From: Copromyces sp. CBS 386.78
Taxonomy: Eukaryota; Ascomycota; Sordariomycetes; Sordariales; Sordariaceae
NCBI GenBank assembly: GCA_030685235.1
Contig: MU839130.1
Span: 1-64,000 of the forward strand
Reading direction: 5' to 3'
DNA: 64,000 bases
Part shown: positions 48,103 to 58,476 of the stretch, in pieces
How positions within the stretch are numbered: the first letter of the stretch is position 1
Layout of the letters: every line of letters starts with the position of its first letter
The notes under the pieces: model-generated
The model's input: the letters and a program-made list of their open reading frames with translations, nothing else
Databases searched by the model: none
What the model was told of the DNA's origin: nothing
Position numbers and translations under genes: made by a program

Positions 48103-50598
48103 ATGAGACGGACAAAATCCCCCGAGACATCCCGACCATATCTGCCTCACATGGCTTCATCTTCCGCAAATCCTGAGGCACGTAGTCATGCCGCTGGCCC
48201 GTACAACTGCCCGGACTGTACCAAAGTCTTCGCCAGACCTTGTGATCTGAACAAACACAGCAAATCTCACACTCGACCATTCAAGTGCCAACATTCCGAT
48301 TGCAAGTACTCCGACCTCGGCTGGCCAACATTGAAGGAACTCGAACGCCACAACAACGATAAGCACTCTCCTAATCCCATCATCTACGCCTGCGAATACG
48401 AAGGTTGTGAATACGAGTCCAAACGCGAATCGAACTGCAAACAACACATGGAGAAGGCCCATGGATGGATGTACACCCGGAGCAAATCCAATGGCAAACA
48501 GCCCACGGATACCTCTCCTATGGCTCCCGTTTACCGGCTAAAACCTGGGCCGCACATTGCCTCAGCATCTTCTACTCCTGTTATCAAGCAGTCGTCTGAG
48601 TTTCTGCCTGTCCCCAACCATCATCAAGATTTTACCCTATTTCAGGACGACACCGACCAGTCCGCCATATTCGATGAAGATGATGATGATCCAAATCACC
48701 ATCATGATGCTCCTCAACTTATCCCTTGGACATCGCCTGCTACCCGGCTACGGAGGAACGGAACCATGATTGAACGATTTGACCAGACATATCACGGCAA
48801 CCAACCTCTCAGGATCAGTGATATTCCGGTTGACCCAACGCTCTCCAATCTTGTGCCACAAGTCTTAACATCCGCGGCAGCCCCATTTAGCTCAATAACA
48901 TGCGGGAATAATGGCACCAATACCCCAGAGACCTCGAGGCATGCTCAATCATCGAGACAACAAAGAAGCAGTGCCCTAGGTCGCCCACGGAGGAGAAACA
49001 GCGATGGTGCCCCTTCAAGAAAGAAATTCAAGCCAGACCCTACAGAAGGGCTCGGAGATAACGAGGGATTCACCGACAGCACTATGCCGTGTATCTTCCG
49101 CCACTCCCACCCCCACCTCTACAATAAGGAGACCAGGGACAAGTCTGATCCATGCCATACGCCACATCGAGACATCTCAACTCTAGCACGACATCTGCTC
49201 CGACCGGCCCATCGCCTCAGTGTGGACCCTCGGATGATATCGTCGTTTGAGATTCAAGACGACAATTACCCACATCCACGGGTTGGTCTTTGCCGCCGTT
49301 GCTGGCAGCCTTTCTGTGACCCCTTAGCATTCCAGAATCATCTGGATCTCGAATGCGAGAAGGTGTCTAAAGGGAAGCGGGAGAAGTGGCGTATAATGCG
49401 TGACCTTTTCACGCCATTGGTCCAGCAGCATAACGAGCAGATCAGGCTTTCATCAGACTTTGACATGGAGGGGCGAGAAAACGCGATATACCGAACAGGA
49501 GGTTCGATGAACGTCACATACAATGCTGGAGACAATGTTCGCCAAGGTTCGGTCTCCGGCACCGTCGCTCCAACCAATCATAGGATATTGAGATTGGCCC
49601 CTTCCAGATCCAGCCTCGAGAGTGAAATCCAGAAACTCAGAGAAGAAAATCGGCAGCTCAGGGAGACACTATTGGCCCAAGACTCTAGGCGAGAGTCACT
49701 GGCGAGTACTGTTCACAGCAGCACCGTCCATCATGCATCCGAAGAGATGGCCTGTGGTCTCGGGCTAGTCTCTGCGCCTCGGATGCCCACTTCCAAGGAT
49801 TCAAACTCGGATCAGGAGAGCCTAGTAGGATACATGGACTCTCAATCCACGGATGTCGACCGCGATGGCTTGATGAGCGAGACACCCGAAACCTTCATGA
49901 GGCAGAGGCCAGGGCTCAACTTACCCTCCCACTCAAGCGTTCACCACGTTCCAACAAGCCCATCATCTGTGCTGAACGACCCATTCCAAGATGTCCCCAA
50001 CTTCAGCCAACCATCAACAAGCGTGTCGCTCTTCTCCGCCCGAAAGAATCCCACTTCACTCGCCGATTCCGCCTATGGTACCTGCACCGATCCTAGGCGA
50101 GGAAGTTTGGGAGAGCCCGGACAGGCAGCAACGATGGCAGATATCTCGGGCGGTCCGCACAAGAACTGGTTCAATAACTCGAGCCAACAACGGCAAGATG
50201 GCGGATCATTTGCTCCGTTCGGCGACTACCAATTTGGCAACAACAATAACAACAACAACAATAACCCATCAGCGAACACTAACAACATCTTCAACAAGAC
50301 GCTATCCTCATCCACCACTCCAATGGTAGGGCCAAGCCAAAGCGTTGCGACAACCCAGCAGGCCCAGGCAGCCCAACAGCAGCCTCAGCAGGAATTTCCG
50401 GGATGGTCCAATCCCAACCCTTTTGCCACGGCGTCCACATCTCAGCCGTCTCATGGCCTGTTCGAAGACGCGTCGTTTGATTTCTACATGACGGCGCAGA
50501 CGGATTGTGGCGAAGAGGTTGGTGGGTATAACCCGACTAGTTCGTCGCAGGATTTCGTTTTTTCTCCATGTGATATTATAGAGGAGTGCATGGTGTGA
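48103..50598 (+). CDS. C2H2 zinc-finger protein, probable transcription factor
   Basis: An uninterrupted frame of 831 residues from the ATG at 48103. An internal ATG at 48151 (context CACATGG) is an equally good start and gives 815. Three N-terminal fingers are visible: CPDC...HSKSH (about 36-56), CQHSDC...HNNDKH (about 63-88) and CEYEGC...HMEKAH (about 96-120). A second Cys/His-rich region at about 330-440 contains CHTPHRDISTLARHLLRPAH and CRRCWQPFCDPLAFQNHL, a layout common in uncharacterised ascomycete C2H2 proteins. A short coiled coil (LESEIQKLREENRQLRETLL) is at about 505-525. Further on are a run of nine Asn (near 720) and Gln-rich stretches of the activation-domain type. DNA target and role are unknown; nuclear location is inferred. 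Confidence 0.88.
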   Translation: MRRTKSPETSRPYLPHMASSSANPEARSHAAGPYNCPDCTKVFARPCDLNKHSKSHTRPFKCQHSDCKYSDLGWPTLKELERHNNDKHSPNPIIYACEYEGCEYESKRESNCKQHMEKAHGWMYTRSKSNGKQPTDTSPMAPVYRLKPGPHIASASSTPVIKQSSEFLPVPNHHQDFTLFQDDTDQSAIFDEDDDDPNHHHDAPQLIPWTSPATRLRRNGTMIERFDQTYHGNQPLRISDIPVDPTLSNLVPQVLTSAAAPFSSITCGNNGTNTPETSRHAQSSRQQRSSALGRPRRRNSDGAPSRKKFKPDPTEGLGDNEGFTDSTMPCIFRHSHPHLYNKETRDKSDPCHTPHRDISTLARHLLRPAHRLSVDPRMISSFEIQDDNYPHPRVGLCRRCWQPFCDPLAFQNHLDLECEKVSKGKREKWRIMRDLFTPLVQQHNEQIRLSSDFDMEGRENAIYRTGGSMNVTYNAGDNVRQGSVSGTVAPTNHRILRLAPSRSSLESEIQKLREENRQLRETLLAQDSRRESLASTVHSSTVHHASEEMACGLGLVSAPRMPTSKDSNSDQESLVGYMDSQSTDVDRDGLMSETPETFMRQRPGLNLPSHSSVHHVPTSPSSVLNDPFQDVPNFSQPSTSVSLFSARKNPTSLADSAYGTCTDPRRGSLGEPGQAATMADISGGPHKNWFNNSSQQRQDGGSFAPFGDYQFGNNNNNNNNNPSANTNNIFNKTLSSSTTPMVGPSQSVATTQQAQAAQQQPQQEFPGWSNPNPFATASTSQPSHGLFEDASFDFYMTAQTDCGEEVGGYNPTSSSQDFVFSPCDIIEECMV

Positions 50599-51771
50599 GT
50601 CTCTGATCTGTCTTTCTCTGTCATGAACTTTGGAGTCAAGAGGTTCGTTTCATTATTATGATGCATGTCACGAACATTGTGGAATGAAGGGGCCTGCTCT
50701 TTTTCTTTCCCTGACGTTTTGGGTTCATTTTGGAAACCTCTCGAGAGTTGGGTATCCGGTGTCAAACTATTGTCATCTGATAATTCCCTTTTTTTTTTTC
50801 TTTTTTTTTTTTCTTTCCTTTTTTTCCCTCCCTTTTTCCAGTGTGTTCTCTTTCCCGTTTAGGTTTGTCACGCGTCAAAGGGAGTTCTTTACTTTGGTCT
50901 CTGTCTGAAAGGGAATTACATCCCCCTCTCCTCAGAAAACTTTCATCCCATTTCTTCCCTCACCCTGAGAAGTTTCTGCTCATTTTCTTTCCTCTCAGCA
51001 TTCATGCACTCATTTATTACCAAGCATTAGATGAGTAGTACCAGACATATTATGACCTTTGAATATCGCTCAAGTTTCATGCCATAACGCCCTTTAGAGT
51101 ACGACCAACGGCACTCTGGCATACATACGGATATCTTGAGGTGCTTACAGAGATTCTACGATGCAAGACGGATGATCTCGCCTTGCGTTTCTAGGACAGC
51201 AATCGAATTACACAGACATGGCTTTGAAATCACCTCTGGTCCTGACTCCAATATCACGACGAGTAGGTTCATTTACACATGCCATTAAAGGGGGCAAGGG
51301 TATTCGAATTGAGAATGGTCCAACATCTTGAAACATTCTCAAAGCCCAGTTCATAAGCAGCTCGACCAACAGACATGGTAGTAGAAGCTTGTTGATATGG
51401 CACCCCATATTGAAGAGCGGGAACCATCACCTAGACAGGGAGGCGAAAGGGATACTAGCTTTCCATCTTAACCTCTCTTTCACTATCAACTCTTTACTAA
51501 CTCTTTACTATTTATTCAATTCTCCTTCAATTTCCTCTTTAGTGTCCTCTTCACCTCTCCCTTCAACTCTCCTCATAGTTGCTAATGTCGTCCGTCAGAC
51601 TCTCACATACACGATCAATGATACTCATTTTGCATGTTAAAGAACCACGTCAACACGCCAAGGGGTACCAAGCGTCCAGAAATCCTGTCATATTTTTATT
51701 GAATCCTTTTATACACCAAAAAATCCGTTTATACCCGATTGTTCCAAAGCAAGCCACTTCATTCCATCTCC
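50599..51771. other. Convergent 3' flanks of the zinc-finger gene and ade-4
   Basis: Contains a long T-rich tract with C interruptions at about 50788-50839, probably in the 3' UTR of the zinc-finger gene. No gene seen. Confidence 0.5.
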
Positions 51772-53597
51772 TTAGATAGAAAGCTGAGCAGTCTCCGCCT
51801 TAGAAAGCGTCTCCTGGTACTTGCTCAACCTCTCAGCAACCTCACCATTGCAATAATTCTCCACGATCTTGGGGGAGTTGCCAATGAACAAAGCAGGGTC
51901 AACAAGCCCGTCAATCTCGCCCCAAACAGGCTTGAAGAACTCGGCCTTCTTGATGCGCTCGAGCAGATCATTCTTGCCACCTTCCTGCTTGACGACAGCG
52001 CTAGCTTGGTGGGACAAGACACGGATCTCCTCGTGGGCGTCCTGGCGCGAGACGCCGTGCTGGGCGAGCTTCATGAGGATGGACTCGGTAGCCATGAAGG
52101 GCAGCTCCTGGTCGATGCGGGCGCGGACGACCTGGGGGTAGACGACCAAGCCGTTGGTGACGTTGTCGAGGGCGAGCAGAATCGAGTCGGCGAGCAAAAA
52201 CATCTCGGGGATGTCCATGCGGCGGATGGCGCTGTCGTCGAGCGTGCGCTCGAACCACTGTGCCTTGAAGGTGTTGCTGAAGTTGACGGGCAGGTTGGCC
52301 AGCTTGCGGGAGAGGGCGGCGATGCGCTCGGAGCGCATGGGGTTGCGCTTGTAGGCCATGGCTGAGCTGCCGATCTGCGACTTCTCAAACGGCTCTTCCA
52401 TCTCCTTCAGGTTGGCCAGGTGGCGGATGTCGGCGGCGATTCGCTCGGCGGTAGCGCCGAGGGCGCACACGGCGTTGGCGACGCGGAGGTCGACCTTGCG
52501 GGTGTAGGTCTGGGTGGAGATGGGGTAAGCGGAGGGGAAGCCGGCCTTCTTGCAAAGGATCTTGTTGAGCTCGACGATCTTGTCGGCATTACCATCGAAC
52601 AGCTCGAGGAAGGTGGCCTGCGAGCCGGTGGTGCCCTGGGCGCCGCGGAACTGGAGGCGCTCGCGGACGGTCTCGATGTCCTCGAGGTCCATGACGAGCT
52701 CCTGAATCCATTGGCAGGCGCGCTTGCCGATGGTGATGAGCTGGGCGGGCTGGTAGTGGGTGAAGCCAAGGGTAGGGGTGTCCTTGTACTTGAGGGCGAA
52801 CTCCTTGAGGTTCTGGATGACCTTGGCCAACTTGGGGAGGATCAGGTCAAGAGCCTTTTGGATGAAGATCAAGTCGGCGTTGTCGGTGACTGTTTCAACT
52901 GGTCAGTGCGGTTCTTTTTCAAGAAGGAACTAGTTAAAGTCGTACCATAGCAGCTGGTGGCCTGCGTGATGGGAGGTCGGTCAAGGTCAGCTCGCAGGTC
53001 TTCACAGGTTCAGGGAGCAATGTTCACTTACACCCAAGTGAATGTGGCCGGCGGCAGCGGGAGCATCCTCGCCATAGGCGTGGACGTGGGCCATGACATC
53101 GTGCTATGATGGTACGTTAGCAGAGATCTTTCGTCATTTGGCTGCAGGGTAACTTACACGGAACTTGTTCTCGTACTCACGGGCGACATCAAAGGCCTTG
53201 TCGGTAACGGTAACGTGCTGGCGCATCTGCTCGATGGCCTCCTCCGGGATGTTGAGACCCAACTCCTGCTCGGCCTCGGCCAGCCAGACCCAGAGTTGAC
53301 GCCAGGTGGAGGCACGGGTGCGGGCCGAGAAGATGGACATCATCTCCTGGGACGCATACCTCGTGGCGAGGGGGGTCTTTGAGTGACATAGTGAGTTAGC
53401 TTGGCGTCACATGAGCTGATTAAAGGCGGGCAAGGCCTGGGTGAGAAGAGTGCTCGGGATCTCGTGGGTAAGGGTTGAGTCAGGCGTGGTGGTGAGACTC
53501 GAGGAGGGGTAGCCAAAGTGAGGGTATCGCGGGGTCGAAATCAACGCATGGAGAATGTCTTCAGGGATTTTACCTGGTACTTGTCGTAGCTGGACAT
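51772..53597 (-). CDS. ade-4: Adenylosuccinate lyase (adenylosuccinase)
   Basis: Five exons on the minus strand: 53597-53574 (24 nt), 53376-53158, 53103-53032, 52961-52946 (16 nt) and 52889-51772. They give 482 residues, by memory the length of yeast Ade13. The start reads MSSYDKYQ then TPLATRYAS across intron 1. Family landmarks are [12 protein letters not shown] and [21 protein letters not shown] (assembled over three introns), THYQPAQ (His at about 155) and the fumarase/lyase signature [11 protein letters not shown] (about 284-294) carrying the catalytic serine loop. The enzyme acts twice in purine synthesis, cleaving SAICAR to AICAR and adenylosuccinate to AMP, each releasing fumarate; the active form is a cytosolic homotetramer. 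ade-4 is the Neurospora crassa name (established knowledge). Intron 1 (197 bp) is the longest and holds a GCN4/CPC1-like TGAGTCA. Confidence 0.96.
53476..53482. promoter_or_regulatory. TGAGTCA (GCN4/CPC1-type) site in ade-4 intron 1
   Basis: A perfect 7-bp palindromic bZIP core inside the first intron, about 120 bp after the start codon. CPC-1, the Neurospora GCN4 orthologue, binds TGACTCA. Binding here is inference; a 7-mer occurs often by chance. Confidence 0.3.
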
Positions 53598-53864
53598 TTT
53601 GGCCTGTTTCGAGTGTAAGCGCGGGTGCTATTTTCAAGTTTCTGCAAGAAACTGCTCACCGGATTCTCTTCTTCTCGAGATATACTGAGATGAGGTTGGT
53701 GGAGGGGTAGTTACAATGTTTTGAAGTGGGATGAGTCGATGATCTGATGTCACTTATAAAATTTCATTCACCAATCGCTGCAGCGCAATTGGGGGACCCT
53801 TTGTTTGGCTGGGCGACCTGCAGCTCGCCCAAGACAGCCCCATAACGTCCCTGCAGCAGCGGAG

Positions 53865-53871
53865 GAGTCAT
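53865..53871 (-). promoter_or_regulatory. ATGACTC site upstream of ade-4
   Basis: Reads ATGACTC in the ade-4 direction, about 270 bp before its ATG. TGACTC is the core recognised by GCN4/CPC-1 and, in yeast ADE promoters, by Bas1. Its position in the presumed promoter makes it plausible; this is motif evidence only. Confidence 0.3.
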
Positions 53872-53896
53872 TGCCCGTAGCCGCTCCCTTTCCACA

Positions 53897-53918
53897 CCCC
53901 CCCCCCCCCCCCCACCCC
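53897..53918. repeat. Poly-C tract (C17 then ACCCC)
   Basis: A homopolymer of 17 C followed by A and four C, about 300 bp upstream of the ade-4 start codon. Its exact length may be a sequencing artefact. Confidence 0.75.
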
Positions 53919-54865
53919 GGATCATAGGCCATTGGCCCCGCAAAATCCCGCTCTGTAGCCGAGCATCGGCCCCGGATAGCGTCCCGTTCTCGCATCCATG
54001 CCTCCGTCCCGGTCACGGAATCTCGACGCGGCAACCGCAAAGGCACGGTACGAAAGCCAAGTGGAAATCATGTCAGCTCCGAACAGCCTCATCGCCGGAA
54101 TATAGTCGCCAACCATCTCTTTCCAATGGAACTCCTTCATACCCCAAGTTATTGTAGGACGCACCCGCTTTTTGAACCCCCCGACACCCAACCATCCTCT
54201 ACTGCCCCTTCCTTTTTAAAGTTGTCAAAGTGCCCTTCGAACCGCTCTTCTGAGACTCTTCAATCGCACTCCCACGGCTCTCGCAATCCTAAATCGATTC
54301 CTTCCTCCCTTGGTTCCATTCCCATCACGTTGAAAAAACAACGAGCCGTCCAAGATGATGGCCTTCCCCCATCGCAACCCGCCTCCTCGTGTCCAAAGTC
54401 GAAATCACGGCCACGGTGACCGCGGTGAACTCCTGTCCGGCCACTGCACCAGCGTGTCATCTCTTATTCGCGAAGTAACAGAGCAGCTCATGCTATACGA
54501 GCAAACTGACGCGCGGTAGGAACGCAAGAATCACGAGTGTGACGTTGGCACCTATATATATCCACATTGGGAGGCCATCAGTCTGAAGGGAGGAAAGATG
54601 TCAGGAGTCAATACATGCGCATGGGCTTGAAATAGAGAGCCTCATCGCGACCACACGTTGTCCATCTCAAGGTTAGCCGAGCCATACCAGGGAAATGCTC
54701 GGTGAGGAAGCAGGTGAAATGGCCTTGGAGAAGCCTATGGATTATCTTCTCCGAGGCGAAGGACGTGTGCGGACAGATGTTGTTGGGAAAGACGACGGAT
54801 CCGCTCACTATCAAAACCGGTTATGGTCACGAACATGCAGTTGGAGAGACAGCGATGCCAAGAAT

Positions 54866-54889
54866 GTTACGGTCAGCGATCGATTCAAA
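54866..54889. repeat. Left target-site duplication and terminal inverted repeat of the hAT element
   Basis: 8-bp target copy GTTACGGT followed by the 16-bp TIR beginning CAGCGATC. Eight-base duplications and TIRs beginning CAG are typical for hAT elements. The C to T difference from the right copy is what RIP would give at a CpA. Confidence 0.85.
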
Positions 54890-57800
54890 CCAAAACAAAA
54901 ATCTTTTTTGACCGTTTTATTTTGTTTTGGGTAAAAATCGACCTTTTGTTTTGTTTCCCATGCTGCTTTGGTTTATTTTGTATATTTTATACCGGAATAC
55001 ATATTTTTCCGGCCTCCGAAATATACGTAAATACACACTTTTATTACCCGTATCAATACGATTATACAATAAAAACGACCGGAAAAATTCATACAATAAG
55101 GAAAGGTAATAACGAGTATAATAACGAGCAAAACAATAGAGGAATCACAAGTCCACCCCTTCCAAACGACCCTATAATTTCAAATTTAATAATTTGTTAA
55201 TTGTCTTATCGTTTAATCTATATTATTGCGATAATAGTATTAAACCAGTTGAATTGAATGCCCTTTCGCACTCGTCAAATATAAAAGGGATTAATAAATA
55301 ATTAAATACTATTATCACTAAACGAAAGTATCTACCCTCGTTCTAAACCTACCAAACTAGCGGGTTAATTATTAACTAAGGATCCTCCTTCAAATACTAC
55401 TATAATTCTTCGTCAAAACTTAACCGTAATACCGGGGTCGAATAGTAGTTTAGCATCGTTAAACCGTATAAATCATCGTCCCTCTATACTTATACTAGCG
55501 GCGAAGAGGGGGCGGTAATAATTGGGGTAGTATTATAAATAATATTACAATATTAATACTCTTTACGGTAAATAGTCTTAATATTACTAACGACTTTACT
55601 AACTTTATATTTAAAAATATTCCTTTCGATCTACTTCTGCCTATAACTGGAGTAAAAGACTATAACAATCTAATACAACGTCGATTTACCTATAAGCTCC
55701 CTATATTTCTCGAGCTTAGCGATCGCTTAATCGATATTCTACTGGATAAATATATATTTAACGTTAAATAAGCGAAAGAGGGGGAGAGGCTCAATTTAAC
55801 GGCTATTAATATAAATTTAATTATTACTAATACAAATTTGACTACTAACATTACATTAAGTACTAAACTAATTACTAGCCGTACGTAAAATACAAAATAG
55901 ATTACTAATTATACGTAGAGGGCAAGATAAATTACTAAATATTTAATTACTAATAAGAAGGGAGGAGATTACTAGTAAGTGATTACGTTGTAATAAACTA
56001 GGTAAATCTACGTCAAATCTAATTAAGTAACGCAATAGATTTCTAGCGCAGCGGGGTCGTAATTAAGATTAACTACTAGCAAATATTTTGTAGCGGAATA
56101 AATTAAAAGTATCTTCCTCCTCCTCTTCCCCCTTATTATCGTTAGAAATACTATTTAATATCTCTTTATTCTCGTCGTCGTCGTTAGCCGCGATTTTATT
56201 ATTATAGAAGTCTCACTAATACTTAAAATCCTTTAACAATTAATAAAAGGTAGCGAAAACTATAGGGAAATAAAGTTTACACTATTTAAAGACCTTAATT
56301 ATCTTCTTAAATAATTTAAAAATACGAACGATATAAATAAATATATCCTAATCTTCTTTCGTTAATATATCCTCTATTAAAATACGCTTACTAATATCTA
56401 GCTAGCGGAAATTCTAATAATAATATATATCGACGACCGGTCTTAAATCGAACGTACGTTAAATTATAAAATAGACTAAATTCTATCGAATATTATTATT
56501 ACTAGTAAGAACAGCCGATTCAACGTTTAGCCTAAAAAAAATATCGCTATACTCCTTCCTTTCTAATTCGGTTAATTTATTCCTTACGAACTTAACAAAC
56601 TTCTCTCTATATTAAGGAGAACGGCGAATAAATATAACTACATTTCGAAGCTTGCTAATAGCACTCCGCTTCTTCTATTCCTTTAATATAGTCTCCTCTT
56701 CTTACTAAATCTAGTAATCTCCTTCTCGAACTATAATACAAATTTCGCCTTCGAAAAATACCTTAATAGCGAAATTAAGGATATAATTAAAGTAACGTAA
56801 TTATAATCGATTCTTAAATTTATTAAAAGTATAATCGTCGGTCGGAAAGTTATTATTAGAGTAGAGCTTTTCGACTAGAAAGTTCACATATATATCGTTA
56901 GAATTAATATTATCGCAATTAATATAACCAATATACAATTAGGTTTAAATTTAACTATAATTAGTCTTAATTAACCCCTATCGATTAAATATATAGAATA
57001 TTTCTACTCCAATATTTATACCGCTATACCCCCCTTTAACTCTATATAAATTAAATAAATAATTATATAGGACCCGGCTCTCGTCGATATAATAAATACA
57101 AATACTTAAGAGGGTATAACTATTACTAAAAGTCCAAAATCGAAGGTAATATACTTTTTAAAGGGAGTTGCGAATAATCTATTCTTAATAAATATAAACT
57201 ATAATAAATACCTGCGATCGATCTAGCCTTTAATCGTTACGCCGTCCTATAGCAATAATCTAATTACTAATTCGGAATTAAGGAGAGCGAAAAATTAGCG
57301 GAAGGCCGGGTTAGAGATAGCGGCGAAGGGGATATCGTAGTCTACGATCTATAAAAGCAATAAATTTCTAAAGGTATCTACAAATAGCTTCGTAATAAAA
57401 GTACGGCTAAACTCGTAAATTACTACAATTTAGTTAAATACAATTTAAGATACTATAGTCTTCTAGCGCTTAGCGGGCGGAACTTCTGCCTTTTCGTCAA
57501 TCTAATAGGCATCTTTAAGGTAATCGATAGCGCCGCTAATAGAATTGCTAATATAAATAATATTATAATTATTATAATACTAAACTTAACTAACAGTCTT
57601 ATAATTACTAACTTTATCGACCTTTTATTTAATAAACTAAATACTATACTTACTAATTGAAAATGTACGGGGTTTACAACGTTCTAGCCAATATTCGATA
57701 GTATATTCTTTCCCCTTATATTTAATTCGAAGAAGCTTACTAACTTAGAGGGGTAACTAGTATAAATAAATTACAAATTAATAAAAATATATTATAATAA

Positions 57801-58468
57801 CAGTAATCGCCAGCGGAAATTACGTACCTCGTTAATAAATATACGAACTATTTCTCTAATACAATTAAAAACCCTAATAAAATAACTCCTAAGAACGCTA
57901 AAGGCATTAAGAGGAAGGGGGGTAATAGGGGGGTCGATACTAGCATTACTAGTAAAGGGAGGGGTGGAATCGGCTATATTACTACAGGCGAATTATTAAC
58001 TAATCAATTGCAAAAGTAGGGGGAAAGAGGGGGAAAGAAAGAAAAATAGTAAAATATTTCAATAGAATAAAGAAGGGGGGAGTAATTTATAGGATAATTT
58101 ATAGATTACAATACTATAATAAGGGGTAATCGCCAGCGAATCTTATACAAGTCGACTAGTAGGGAAGCCAATACGACAACCCCCTTACAACACTACAAAA
58201 TCATCCCAATAAGCTACAAAGTAAACTACCGGGAGCTTCATTTTTACAGCGCGTTTAAATACCCTCAAGCCCAGGTTCCTATCATGCGATAGACCGGTTT
58301 GAACGGCTAAAATCTACCCCTTTCAATGTCTGGAACCTTGGGTCGAAATTTTTGGGTGTTTTAGCAAAACCGAGCCGACCCGTTTTACCCGCTTTACCGC
58401 TCTTTTGGTTTGTTTTGTTTTACCAGATTTTATTTTATTTTACATATTTTGTTTTGAATCGATCGCTG
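54874..58468 (-). mobile_element. RIP-degraded hAT DNA transposon with intact ends
   Basis: Both ends carry the 16-bp inverted repeat CAGCGATCGATTCAAA (54874-54889, and its complement at 58453-58468). They are flanked by an 8-bp duplication, GTTACGGT (54866-54873) and GTCACGGT (58469-58476), differing by one C/T in a CpA context. The minus strand, read through RIP stops, encodes a hAT transposase. IVDYDIPFAAISNPAFR is near 57299-57349. The C-terminal dimerisation block runs from about 55430 to 55200: DEEL, then YLKEDP, then NPLVW, then DECERAFNSTGLIL. These match fungal hAT proteins, where the block reads DPLxWW and S-x-ECER-x-FS. No frame is open, so the copy is inactive. Confidence 0.9.
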
Positions 58469-58476
58469 GTCACGGT
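58453..58476. repeat. Right terminal inverted repeat and target-site duplication of the hAT element
   Basis: TTTGAATCGATCGCTG is the exact inverse of the left TIR, followed by the target copy GTCACGGT. Just inside lies A/T-rich sequence with repeated TTTTGTTTTA-type units, mirrored loosely at the left end. Confidence 0.85.

Larger units (their letters stand above)
53598..54865. other. ade-4 promoter region up to the hAT insertion
   Basis: Non-coding as far as I can see. Includes a run of 17 C at 53897-53913 followed by ACCCC. Short frames near 54600-54866 on both strands have no recognised family. Confidence 0.45.

Noticed and set aside
52001..52950. Several long frames on both strands inside ade-4
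   Set aside because: Shadows caused by the strong third-position GC bias of ade-4.
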